DNA of 64,000 nt, from contig NZ_QFFZ01000001.1 of NCBI RefSeq assembly GCF_004369225.1, positions 1-64,000 on the forward strand, written 5' to 3'. Shown here in pieces: positions 17,024 to 25,593 of this stretch. The position numbers were made by a program, and so were the translations under genes. Every line of letters starts with the position of its first letter. The first letter of the stretch is position 1. The notes beneath the pieces were generated by a model. It had not been told where the DNA came from. It made no database searches and saw only the letters and a list, made by a program, of their open reading frames with translations. The stretch is from Pelotomaculum propionicicum (GTDB lineage: Bacteria; Bacillota; Desulfotomaculia; Desulfotomaculales; Pelotomaculaceae).

Positions 17024-17060
17024 AGGAACCGGGTTCCCGTAAGAACCCGGTTCCTTTTTT
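17024..17060. terminator. Strong bidirectional terminator
   Basis: AGGAACCGGGTTC (17024-17036) pairs perfectly with GAACCCGGTTCCT (17043-17055). It has T-runs on the plus strand and A/T-rich flanks on the minus strand. It lies 11 bp after the stop codon of the S-layer-like gene. Confidence 0.9.
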
Positions 17061-17070
17061 AATTGAACTT

Positions 17071-19242
17071 TTAGTTAATTGTTACAGACTGAGTTGCGGC
17101 ATCCCAATTGACCTGGCAGCCAAGAGCCTGGGCTACCCAGCGGAGCGGAAGCATAACACGGCCGGGATCCACGATCTCCGGAGCTACGTCCATCGCAAAG
17201 GGAACACCGTTAATCAACATCGAGGTGCTGCCGACGGTCAGCTTGACCACGCGGTCACCCTTGACCAGAACGACGCTTTGCTCTGCGGCGTTCCAGATGA
17301 TGTTGCTGTCAGTAACACCGGCAGCGTAAGCGGCATACCTGATCGGCAGGTAGGTGCGGTCGTCCTTGATGTACGGAGCGACATCCGCGGTCTTCTCAAC
17401 GCCGTTCACAGTGTACTTAGTATCGCCGATCTTGAAGACTGTGGTTACCTTGGTAGTTTCCGGAGCGGGGGTGATAACCTTGGCAACCGCTACCTTGGTG
17501 ACCCAGTTGATGTTCGGGAACAAATCGCTGATGTTGTTTTCAACCAGCGAGGTGCCGCCGACCTTCAACTTGATGTCGCCTTCCGGAACCGTACGGTCGA
17601 CGATCAGCTCAATGTCGGATACTTTAATCGAAGCCGGCTCGGTGCTGGTGCTCTCGATTCTTACTTGGACATTCTGAGAGTCGGTGTCGCACAGGGCTTC
17701 TCCGATTTCCAAATCGCCGGTCACGGTAAAGGTCGGCACGGAGGCGAACCTTACACCAGGAGGCGCTTCGATGTTCAGATAAGCTTCGGCTGTTCCTTCA
17801 AGCCATACCGGGTCGCCATCGGCGTCTTCACCAAGCACGGTATCCTCATAAGTAGCCTGCAGGGCTTCTTCCTTAGTTTCGGTAATGGTAATATCGGCGG
17901 CCTTCTGGGAGCCCATACCTATAATCACTTCGGGCTTGCTTTCGGCTGTCGCTGTCACAGGCGCCTTGGCCTCAGCTATCTTTACAGTGCCTTTGGCTCC
18001 CGCGGAACCTTCAACCGTAAGGATGATGTCGCCGGTATAGTCAGCCCTGACGCTGATCTGGCCATTCTTGAACACAATCTTGGTGGGCTCGTCGCCGCTT
18101 GAGGGAGTTTCTATCACTGCTTTAATGGAGCGGTTGTCGGTACCGACCGGTTCAAAATCGCCTATTTCGAAGTCACCCAAGTTATCGGAATCTCCGCTGG
18201 AAAGTTCATACAGATCTCCATCCCACTTGGCCTGCTCGGGCAGGGTCAGGATGATGGTACGGTTTTCGACCAGAGTGCCCGGCAGGGCTTCTTCGATGGC
18301 GAATTTCCCTACATCCTGCTCTTTCTGGCCGGACATGACAGTCTCGGTGGTTACTTCTGATACTGTTGCTTCGTAGTCGCCATAGGTGGCGATTACAGCA
18401 TCACTTGGGGTAACAGTGCTTTCGCCGCTGATTTTAACTTTCACGTCGCCGTACTTGGCCACAGTGCTGTCCACGGTAAGGCCGGCTTTAATTTCAAGCA
18501 ATACGGTGCCGCTGTAACCGCCCGGGTTATCAACCGCAAGGGTCCTGTCGTTATCCAGAAGGTCGTAATCCCAACCTTCAACGTTCTTATTTAAGGTTTC
18601 GAATTCCGCGCCGTTCCACTTGAAGCCGTTGGGCAGCTTAAACTTAACGGATTCCGCGCCGCGTTCAAAGCCGCCGGCCACAGTTTCGTTTACGCGGATG
18701 GTAACAGCGTTGTCGCCTGATGCCGAGCATCCGGCGTCGCTAATAGAAACCACGCTGGGAACTGTCACTTCGATCGCGCCGCCCTTGGCGTTGGCAATCG
18801 TCACGGTGCCGCCGACGAGCTGGCCGGAGCACTTCGAGAACTTGGCCTGCACTTCGCCGGTATTGGCGTCGCTGCCGTCAAAAACAATCACTAAATCCTG
18901 CCATGCCGCTCTATCAATAGTACCTTCTCTTACGAAAGTATACTGATAAATTTTGGCGTCAACAGCAGTACCATTAACGGATACGATAGGCAGGGACTTG
19001 CCGCTGCTGTCTATCACTTCCAGCAAAGCTTTACTGGTGGTGTTATTGTAAGGATCAATATTCACCTCTACGGTCGCCGCTGTAATAGCGTCAGCGTCTT
19101 CACTGGGATCAAACGACGGTAAGGTTGTTGTGGTGGTGTAGGTTACCGCCGCCGCGCCGGCCACTCCCGCCAGGGGAACCAGCAGGGCCATAACCATGGA
19201 CAATGTTACGAGAATAGAAAGAATTCTTCTTTTTGCCTTCAC
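17071..19242 (-). CDS. S-layer-like secreted protein with C-terminal stalk domain
   Basis: Start GTG 19242 with AAGGAGG 8 nt upstream. The 723-residue protein has a signal peptide (ILSILVTLSMVMALLVPLAG, then AGA) and then beta-rich modules to about residue 570 with no family I recognise. A copper-amine-oxidase-like stalk domain follows (VFKIGDTKYTVNGVEKTADV, RTYLPIRYAAYAAG, RVMLPLRWVAQALGCQVNWD). The last 260 residues closely match the protein at 13744-14643. Acidic composition and few Cys fit an S-layer or wall protein. About 260 bp upstream is a promoter of the same form as that of the divergent ECF sigma gene, so this is a likely target of that sigma factor. Confidence 0.82.
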   Translation of the reverse strand: MKAKRRILSILVTLSMVMALLVPLAGVAGAAAVTYTTTTTLPSFDPSEDADAITAATVEVNIDPYNNTTSKALLEVIDSSGKSLPIVSVNGTAVDAKIYQYTFVREGTIDRAAWQDLVIVFDGSDANTGEVQAKFSKCSGQLVGGTVTIANAKGGAIEVTVPSVVSISDAGCSASGDNAVTIRVNETVAGGFERGAESVKFKLPNGFKWNGAEFETLNKNVEGWDYDLLDNDRTLAVDNPGGYSGTVLLEIKAGLTVDSTVAKYGDVKVKISGESTVTPSDAVIATYGDYEATVSEVTTETVMSGQKEQDVGKFAIEEALPGTLVENRTIILTLPEQAKWDGDLYELSSGDSDNLGDFEIGDFEPVGTDNRSIKAVIETPSSGDEPTKIVFKNGQISVRADYTGDIILTVEGSAGAKGTVKIAEAKAPVTATAESKPEVIIGMGSQKAADITITETKEEALQATYEDTVLGEDADGDPVWLEGTAEAYLNIEAPPGVRFASVPTFTVTGDLEIGEALCDTDSQNVQVRIESTSTEPASIKVSDIELIVDRTVPEGDIKLKVGGTSLVENNISDLFPNINWVTKVAVAKVITPAPETTKVTTVFKIGDTKYTVNGVEKTADVAPYIKDDRTYLPIRYAAYAAGVTDSNIIWNAAEQSVVLVKGDRVVKLTVGSTSMLINGVPFAMDVAPEIVDPGRVMLPLRWVAQALGCQVNWDAATQSVTIN

Positions 19243-19495
19243 TTTTTTCCCTCCTTGAAAAATATTTCGACCATTCAGGCTGGTTCGCGGGCATTACCCT
19301 TAACCCGCCCTTAAGACTAGCTTCTTTCAACCCCCCCCCTAGAAAATTATCAAAAATATTGCTGCGTAAAAACTGTGAGCGGTGCTGCTTCTCTGGTCGT
19401 TGCCTGAAAAACCGGCAGACAACAAGTAAAAGACAAATTCTACACGCCCAGGCAAATTCCTGCCTGGCAGACTGCCTTTCCCTTCATTGCTACCT
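19243..19495 (-). promoter_or_regulatory. Long 5' leader of the S-layer-like gene
   Basis: About 250 nt separate the ECF-type promoter from the GTG start, with no gene inside. On the minus strand the leader holds a CCAGGCA ... TGCCTGG hairpin (about 19449-19468) and a run of nine G (19331-19339). Near the end it has a CGGGTTAAGGGTAATGCCCG stem. This suggests post-transcriptional control or mRNA stabilisation, but I recognise no known riboswitch. Confidence 0.5.
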
Positions 19496-19501
19496 GATTA
19501 G

Positions 19502-19530
19502 TTAGACAGCCAGTGAGCCCCAAAAGTTCC
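19502..19530 (-). promoter_or_regulatory. ECF-type promoter driving the S-layer-like gene
   Basis: On the minus strand GGAACTTTT (19530-19522), 14 nt, then GTCTAA (19507-19502). Both boxes and the spacing are identical to the promoter before the ECF sigma gene at 19877-19905. Confidence 0.75.
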
Positions 19531-19876
19531 ATTGAGGTGTAGAAAATTTTATTAATTTATTTAACTATAAAAGAGCCCGGGTTTCTCTTTGACTAAATCC
19601 GCCCGGGGCGGGACCGGTTTAATTTATCTTTAACAGTCCGGTTGTCAAAAATTTCTCTCTGATTGCGCCCGGCAAGGTCGTGTGATATCATCAAATAAGC
19701 AAAAATCAAGACCGGTTCCGCCGCAAATCCGGATTACATTCCCCGCGGGAGCGTGTCCCTATTCCCTGGCCCGAATAAATTCGCGCTTGCGCTTTGGGAA
19801 CTTGTAAGGCCTGTCGGAACTTGTTCGCACAAAGTTACATTATAAAAACAAAAAGTTATATGGGCCTCCCCTGGCT

Positions 19877-19905
19877 GGAACTTTTATCATCCGGCGCGTG
19901 TCTAA
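19877..19905 (+). promoter_or_regulatory. ECF-type (autoregulatory) promoter of the sigma gene
   Basis: GGAACTTTT at 19877-19885, 14 nt, then GTCTAA at 19900-19905. This GGAAC / GTCTAA form is typical of ECF sigma promoters. Transcription would begin near 19912, downstream of the longest possible start codon (19898), which rules that start out. Two further GGAACTT boxes at 19798 and 19816 lack a matching downstream box. The rest of 19531-19876 shows no gene. Confidence 0.75.
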
Positions 19906-19945
19906 CAGTAAAACGGGGAGGATTTCCCGCAGGAGTTGCTTCCCC

Positions 19946-20533
19946 GTGAGAGATACCAGGACACTGGTTAAAAATGCTCAAAATAACGACTTATCCGCGT
20001 TTGAAGAATTGGTGCGCCTTTACCAAAATAAGGTTTATTCACTTTGCGTCCACCTGGCCGGCAATCAAGACGACGCGCAGGACCTGGCCCAGGAAGCCTT
20101 TATCAAAGCATACAGGGCTATAGGGGGGTTTCGCAACGAAGCTGATTTCGGCACCTGGATGCACAGGATTACAGTTAATATATGGCTTAATTACCGGCGT
20201 AAAAATAATAAAGGAACACCTCCGCTGTCCCTCGACGAACCTTTCCAGGGAGATAACGGAGGCGAAATACGGCGCGACGTGCCGGACTGGGACAGCGACC
20301 CGCTTCAGGCACTGGAGGAAAAGGAGTTTCGCGGACTTGTACGGGCTGTGCTGGACGGGCTGTCGGAAGAGCACAAGGCGGTGCTGGTGTTGCGTGAAAT
20401 CGAAGGTTACAGTTACGAAGAGGTGTCGCGCATGCTGGGCTGTACCCTTGGCACGGTAAAATCCCGGCTCAGCCGGGCGCGCGAGGTAATGAGACACAGA
20501 ATGACGCAAGTGGCGCGGGAAAACGCGAAATAA
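19946..20533 (+). CDS. ECF-subfamily RNA polymerase sigma factor
   Basis: The 195-residue product has sigma region 2 (FEELVRLYQNKVYSLCVHLA, then DAQDLAQEAFIKAYRAI, then FGTWMHRITVNIWLNYRR). A short acidic linker leads to region 4 (VRAVLDGLSEEHKAVLVLRE, then YSYEEVSRMLGCTLGTVKSRLSRAREVMR). GTG 19946 is preferred with CAGGAG upstream, because GTG 19898 overlaps the inferred promoter -10 box. It is followed 30 nt later by its anti-sigma gene. Identical promoter motifs before this gene and before the divergent S-layer-like gene suggest positive autoregulation and control of cell-surface assembly. Confidence 0.92.
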   Translation: MRDTRTLVKNAQNNDLSAFEELVRLYQNKVYSLCVHLAGNQDDAQDLAQEAFIKAYRAIGGFRNEADFGTWMHRITVNIWLNYRRKNNKGTPPLSLDEPFQGDNGGEIRRDVPDWDSDPLQALEEKEFRGLVRAVLDGLSEEHKAVLVLREIEGYSYEEVSRMLGCTLGTVKSRLSRAREVMRHRMTQVARENAK

Positions 20534-20563
20534 GCAGGCAGCGGGAAAGGCAGGTGGCGTCTG

Positions 20564-21625
20564 ATGGATTGCCGGGAAGCATTATTCATAATAGCCGAAC
20601 AACCGGACGGAGCGCTTTCAGGTGAAGACAGCAACGCGCTTGCGGAACATCTGGCGTGCTGTTCAGTATGCGCCCGCGAATTGGGCCTGCAAAAACGGCT
20701 GTCAGAGACACTGAGGAAGATTGGCCGGGACGAAGTGCCGGCGCCCCCGGATTTGTGCAAAAACGTAATGAGCAGGGTGCGGCTGGAGCGCCGGTCCGCC
20801 TTGGCGCGGCTGCCGGAGGCCTGGCGCAAAGCTGTTCTTGCGGCCGCCGCCGCGCTATTGCTCCTGGCGGGGGGCTCGGCGGGAATAAACGCCGGGCTGC
20901 AATTAGCCGGCACCTGGAAAACGGTTGTTCAGGCGCCCCCCGCTATCGATAATAAAGGCGATCCAACAGTAATTTCAGACAACCACCAGCCACCGCGGGG
21001 AGATCCTGCTCAGCCGGCCGACACGGGTAAGGAGCCGGGCGCGAACATGGAGCCGGGCTCCGGTGATAAAGGCGCCGGCCGGCCAAACAACCCGAACGGC
21101 GATCCAGGCGAAGCTCTACCCGCGAACACTTCCGGCGGTCAAAGCGCCGCCATCGCCGTGGCCTCTTTGCCGGAAGGAACGCGTGCTTTGATGAGCGGCG
21201 GAATGAAAACAAACAGCACGTTTTTAAAGGTAGCGGTCAGCAACCTGGCGGAAGCCAGGGCTAAAGCGGTGGCATTTGCGGCCGGAGAAGGAGCGTTTAC
21301 GCAGGTATGGCCGGAACAGAGCGGTGACAAGAAGATCATAGTAATATGGATGTCCCTGCCGGTGGACCGCGCCCCGGAATTGGTTACAAAGCTAATTGAC
21401 ATGGGAACTGTAATAGACAGGACGGACGAAAGCCGCGACATTACTTTCCAATATAACGAAAAAGCAATCCAGTACAATGACCTGCTGTCACGCCTGAGTT
21501 CGGCCCGTGACGCTGAAGAGCGGCGGCAGTTGGAAAATCAGGCCGCGACATATAAACAGCAGTTGGACGACTGGGAGTCCGAAGCAGGCAAGAGAGTTAT
21601 CACGTTATGGCTGGAAAGCAATTAA
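20564..21625 (+). CDS. Zinc-finger anti-sigma factor, membrane-anchored
   Basis: The N terminus carries the ZAS zinc-binding motif (H-x3-C-x2-C in HLACCSVC, about residues 28-35, with Cys3 in MDCREA) that grips ECF sigma factors. A single membrane helix follows at about 88-112 (VLAAAAALLLLAGGSAG). Next is a Pro/Gly/Asn-rich linker, and then an extracytoplasmic domain of about 150 residues ending in a charged coiled region (SARDAEERRQLENQAATYKQQLDDW). It overlaps no gene and is led by AGGTGG. It would hold the sigma factor inactive until a surface signal releases it. The sensed signal is not evident. Confidence 0.9.
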   Translation: MDCREALFIIAEQPDGALSGEDSNALAEHLACCSVCARELGLQKRLSETLRKIGRDEVPAPPDLCKNVMSRVRLERRSALARLPEAWRKAVLAAAAALLLLAGGSAGINAGLQLAGTWKTVVQAPPAIDNKGDPTVISDNHQPPRGDPAQPADTGKEPGANMEPGSGDKGAGRPNNPNGDPGEALPANTSGGQSAAIAVASLPEGTRALMSGGMKTNSTFLKVAVSNLAEARAKAVAFAAGEGAFTQVWPEQSGDKKIIVIWMSLPVDRAPELVTKLIDMGTVIDRTDESRDITFQYNEKAIQYNDLLSRLSSARDAEERRQLENQAATYKQQLDDWESEAGKRVITLWLESN

Positions 21626-21637
21626 AATATTTCTGTA

Positions 21638-21681
21638 AAAAAGGCCTGAAAACCTGCGGAATACGGTTTTCAGGCCTTTTT
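21638..21681. terminator. Bidirectional terminator between convergent genes
   Basis: AAAGGCCTGAAAACC pairs with GGTTTTCAGGCCTTT across a 10-nt loop, with T-runs on both strands. It serves both the anti-sigma gene (plus) and the protease gene (minus), which converge here. Confidence 0.9.
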
Positions 21682-21688
21682 ATCCCGG

Positions 21689-24600
21689 CTATTTCCCCGC
21701 GTACTCTGTCTCGCAATACTCAAGCAGGCCTTTTAAAGCCGCAGCCATCTCGGCAGCGTTAATTGAATCCCCGGGTGCGAAAGCGCCGTTCCAGCGGGCT
21801 TGAAAAATCCCCGCGGCAGCGGTCTCCGCCACGGCTGAGGCGGCCCAGGCCGGTATGACGGCGGCGTCCGTATAGGGCAGTGACGAAGATGTTTTAACAT
21901 CCAGCCCGAGTTCCCGCAGGACGGAGGCGAAAACAACCGCTGCCTCTGCCCGGCTGAGGCCGGCCAATGGTAAAAAGAGGCCTCCAGAGTAGCCTTTAAA
22001 AATACCCCGCGCCCGGGCCTCGGCTACGGCTGAACGGAACGGCGCCGGAATATCATTGATGTCGGAAAACGGCAGGGGCGAATCACTTAGCGCCGGCCAG
22101 TTTAAAAGCCGCGCCAGTACGGCCGCCGCTTCCGCCCGCGCTAACGGCGCGTCAGGCAGATAACTCTTCCCCGCTTGTTCTATTGTTTCCTTAAGAGCGC
22201 TCCGCACTGTTTCATCTTTATCCTTTTTTGCCGCAATGGATATTTGCCTGCCTGTGATACCCCCCGTCTGCCTGTTTAAAGCTTCAACGAACAAGTTATA
22301 TTCCCCTTCGCCCCCCAGGGGCAGGGTAAAATTAAAACGGCCCGATTCGTCCACAGGCGCCGCCTGCCTGGCGTCCCCCCGCCAAATATAGACCTTTGTA
22401 TTTGTACCGGTCCTGCCGGTGAGAACCAAGCGCCCCTCAAGAGTAACGATTGATGTCAGCAACGCAGGCGGCGGGGCGGCAGAGCGGCAGTTAACCGTAA
22501 AAAGCACATTGCCGGCGGGAAAGGGCGCAGCCGTGTATTCCAATTCAAGCTGCTCGCCGGGCAGTAAATCCTCCGGCAGCGCCGGGCAACCGTTTTTATA
22601 AAAACGGGTTGAACCGGAAAGCCGGTACTGAACACCTTGCGAGGTTGCAATCACGCCTCCGGCTCCGTTATACTTCAACAGAGCGCTTTTATCAAAAAGC
22701 GTCTCCGCCAGATCCAGCCTCCACACTTCCTGGCCGGCCGGGTCGGTGACAACCCTGACCCGGCCCCCGACGGCAATAGTATTGGCTGTCGCCCTGACTC
22801 CCCAGCGGTAAATGACCGCGCTCCCGGGCAGCCCAAAGGAATGGTAGCGCCCGTTGTCATCCAGCAGGTAAACAGTTCTGTTCTTACTGCTAAAATCAAT
22901 TACCCTGCCGTAAAGCACCTTGCTGAAAGCAACCAGGCCGATGACCTCACCTGTGTCCGGCAGAAGCGCAGCCGAGACGTGGTCACCCGGCTTGACGGCT
23001 TCAAAGCTGCAAGTTTCCCTGTCCCTTTTTACCATGGCGCCGGGAAAAATCTTGTAAGAATCTCCATTTTCCAGAATTATTTCGCCGGTGGAAGCAACCG
23101 TCTTGTAAACGGTCCCCAGCGCCACATTCCGCTTGACGGTAAGATACTGAATATCCCCGCTGGAAGGAGCCAGTTGCAAGCTTACAGGCATTCCCGGCAG
23201 GACGTCCTTAAGTTCTTCCAGAGCGCCGGTGCCGAAAGGGGCGTCCGCCGTCTCAGCGCTCGTGTAAGTGTCCTCATAAGAGTAAACCGCGGTCGGAGAG
23301 ACTCGGTAAGTACCTTCATCACCGGCAAGTGTCAGTGTTTTCTCCTCTTCCTCAGCGTCTACGGCCAGGACTACCCCTTCCTTCTTAATATATGAAGCCC
23401 GCACCTGCCTTATATTCTGTTCACGCGGGTTTATAACCGCGCTGACTTCTACCCCCGGCGGAATTTTATCAGGATCTGCGGCGTAGTTGTTTAACAATAC
23501 TCCCCCCTCATCAGGGGCCAGATTGTACCCACCGAGCCTCACGGCGAGGTTGATTTCTGTAAAAACAAAGCCTGCCGCCGTCTTGAGAACCTTTACACCC
23601 GCCGCCCGCCACAAACGGGTTATTATGTAGGCCCGGTCCGGCGCCCGGAAAACTTCCGCTCCGGGGAAAAAGTGTTCCGCGTCTGACGGGGCGATGCTGT
23701 CGTCGATCAGGTTAACCACCGGCACGTCAGCCGGACTGAACGAGGAACCGTTCGCCAGTGAAATTGATCTGTTATCACCCCTGGTCATCATACTTTCAAC
23801 CGGAGTCTGGCCCCAGGCCAGGGCAAAATCCTGTGCTACAGTTGTGCCCGCGCGTACAGTATTCTGTTGAACAGCGGCGCCCGCCACCCGCACAGTATAG
23901 TCCCCGGGCACGGGCGCCGGCAGGTATACCTGTTCTACATTGTTTGTCCTGTCCGGAGTGTTTTGGCCGAGGAAATGGTTGCCGTAATATACCCTCCCGT
24001 CAGGCGTTTTGACAATCAAGTCAAGGTCATTAACCAGGGTGCGGCCGCTGCCCGGCTCGACAGGCGGGTCGGTCCAGGCCAGGGTTGCTTTAAGAGGGGC
24101 ATTTGAGTCGGAAACATGTAAAGTATAGACAACCTCGTTTCCCTGGGTTACTCCCGCCCACTCGTCGGCCAGATGGATGGACCCCTCTTTTAGTGCGATT
24201 AGCGTTCCCGCCAGGTCGATTATACCGAAGCCTTCCTTGGACGGACCACCTTGGGCGGAGCGGGCGCCATTGATCAACGCGGACTTGACCAGGGCGGCTG
24301 AAGGAGTGGCCAGATTCATATATTTCTTTAAATACTCCCGTACAATGGCTGAGGAGCCGCCGGCGACAGCTGCGGCCATGCTTGTCCCCTGCATCTGTGT
24401 GTAGTCGGGGAACCCCTGCAGGTTGCCTTCGACCAGGCGGGATTTAGCTGAAATCACCGCGGAAGCGGGGACGAGAAGTTCGGGTTTTATCCGCCCGTCT
24501 CCAGCGGGGCCGCGTGAAGACAAATCGGCTGCCGCGGAGGTATTGTTCGCGCCGGGCACGAAGGCGGGCCGGGGCAGTATTGAAGCCCCGACCGCCAGGG

Positions 24601-25384
24601 CATTTTTGCTGTTGGCTTCGCTCGTAAGTGTCGCGGATGACGGCCCGCTGTTACCGGCGCCGAAGATTACCAGGAAGTCGGGATGATTGCGCACAAATTC
24701 GTCCACCTGCGCCGCAGGCTTGAGGTATGTGTCCGGCCCGCCGCCCCAGGCGTCGACGTGGATGCGGGCGCCTGCCGAGTAGGCCGGCCAGAACAGGTCA
24801 TAAAGATTGCCGGGGAGGCCTATATCCCCATCCTTATTAAGTATAGCCTGGAAGTAGATGCTGGCGCCCGGCGCCACGCCTTTGAATTTACCGTCTGAAG
24901 CCGCGCCCGTCCCGGCGATGGTGGCCGCCATGTGGGTGCCGTGCCCGTCCGGGTCATCCGGCACATCCCGGCCCGCCCAGGATTTCAACAAAACTATCTT
25001 GGGCATTTTGCCGGGCCGGCTCTTGAGATCCGGGTGGATGTCATCTGTTGATCCTATATCCAGGCCGCTGTCGGCTATAGCCACAATTTGGCCTTCTCCG
25101 GTCAAACCGCCGGGCACGATAAAACCCGGGGCATTTACAGCGGCAGCGCCGGTAATATCCCTGGCCCGGTCATTCAGAAAAGAAACAGGGTATGTAAAAG
25201 GCTGTTCCGGTATCGCTTCTTGAGCAATGGGAACATTAGCGTCTGCTCCTTGAAATGAGCCAAGTCCAGGCGGTAAAGGATAAGAAACGGAGCTTGAGAA
25301 AAGGAAGAGAAATAAAAACCCGGCAAGAGCCGCCAGTATTTTTAAAAAGGTTTTTATACCGAAAGGTCTGTTAAAAAACCACAT
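21689..25384 (-). CDS. Subtilisin-family (S8) serine protease with SLH domains
   Basis: Start ATG 25384, 5 nt after GGGGG; an upstream in-frame start lacks a site. The 1231-residue protein has an N-terminal membrane/signal segment (FLKILAALAGFLFLFLF). The S8 catalytic domain follows, with Asp in VAIADSGLD (about residue 105), His in DGHGTHMA (148) and Ser in GTSMAAA (335). A beta-sandwich CUB-like/pre-peptidase domain comes next (VYTLHVSDSNAPLKATLAWTD). A long region rich in beta structure follows, then three SLH motifs at the end (LARAEAAAVLARLL, FSDINDIPAPFRSAVAEARA, GYSGGLFLPLAGLSRAEAAV). It should be anchored on the wall and may process S-layer proteins. It converges with the ECF/anti-sigma operon. 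Confidence 0.92.
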   Translation of the reverse strand: MWFFNRPFGIKTFLKILAALAGFLFLFLFSSSVSYPLPPGLGSFQGADANVPIAQEAIPEQPFTYPVSFLNDRARDITGAAAVNAPGFIVPGGLTGEGQIVAIADSGLDIGSTDDIHPDLKSRPGKMPKIVLLKSWAGRDVPDDPDGHGTHMAATIAGTGAASDGKFKGVAPGASIYFQAILNKDGDIGLPGNLYDLFWPAYSAGARIHVDAWGGGPDTYLKPAAQVDEFVRNHPDFLVIFGAGNSGPSSATLTSEANSKNALAVGASILPRPAFVPGANNTSAAADLSSRGPAGDGRIKPELLVPASAVISAKSRLVEGNLQGFPDYTQMQGTSMAAAVAGGSSAIVREYLKKYMNLATPSAALVKSALINGARSAQGGPSKEGFGIIDLAGTLIALKEGSIHLADEWAGVTQGNEVVYTLHVSDSNAPLKATLAWTDPPVEPGSGRTLVNDLDLIVKTPDGRVYYGNHFLGQNTPDRTNNVEQVYLPAPVPGDYTVRVAGAAVQQNTVRAGTTVAQDFALAWGQTPVESMMTRGDNRSISLANGSSFSPADVPVVNLIDDSIAPSDAEHFFPGAEVFRAPDRAYIITRLWRAAGVKVLKTAAGFVFTEINLAVRLGGYNLAPDEGGVLLNNYAADPDKIPPGVEVSAVINPREQNIRQVRASYIKKEGVVLAVDAEEEEKTLTLAGDEGTYRVSPTAVYSYEDTYTSAETADAPFGTGALEELKDVLPGMPVSLQLAPSSGDIQYLTVKRNVALGTVYKTVASTGEIILENGDSYKIFPGAMVKRDRETCSFEAVKPGDHVSAALLPDTGEVIGLVAFSKVLYGRVIDFSSKNRTVYLLDDNGRYHSFGLPGSAVIYRWGVRATANTIAVGGRVRVVTDPAGQEVWRLDLAETLFDKSALLKYNGAGGVIATSQGVQYRLSGSTRFYKNGCPALPEDLLPGEQLELEYTAAPFPAGNVLFTVNCRSAAPPPALLTSIVTLEGRLVLTGRTGTNTKVYIWRGDARQAAPVDESGRFNFTLPLGGEGEYNLFVEALNRQTGGITGRQISIAAKKDKDETVRSALKETIEQAGKSYLPDAPLARAEAAAVLARLLNWPALSDSPLPFSDINDIPAPFRSAVAEARARGIFKGYSGGLFLPLAGLSRAEAAVVFASVLRELGLDVKTSSSLPYTDAAVIPAWAASAVAETAAAGIFQARWNGAFAPGDSINAAEMAAALKGLLEYCETEYAGK

Positions 25385-25513
25385 GAGTACCCCCAAATAA
25401 TCTGGATAAAACAAGCATTTGTATTCTGCCGGTTAACACCTTCGACAAGCCTTCGTAATTTTCCTGTTAAAATAGTTAATATAATTAACAACTTTTTTTT
25501 CCAATAAAAATAC

Positions 25514-25532
25514 AGACCGGACGTTCCGGTCT
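25514..25532 (-). terminator. Terminator after mbl
   Basis: AGACCGGA and TCCGGTCT form an 8-bp stem around CGT, followed on the minus strand by GTATTTTTATT. It lies 62 bp beyond the mbl stop. The rest of 25385-25593 holds no gene. Confidence 0.65.
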
Positions 25533-25593
25533 TTTACCTGATGCAAGCACAAAATACTTTTATTGACTTTGTTCAATATGTGCGGGGCAACAG

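Noticed and set aside
19243-19495. A c-di-GMP or other known riboswitch in the S-layer gene leader
   Set aside because: Hairpins are present, but I could not match the conserved core of any riboswitch class that I know.
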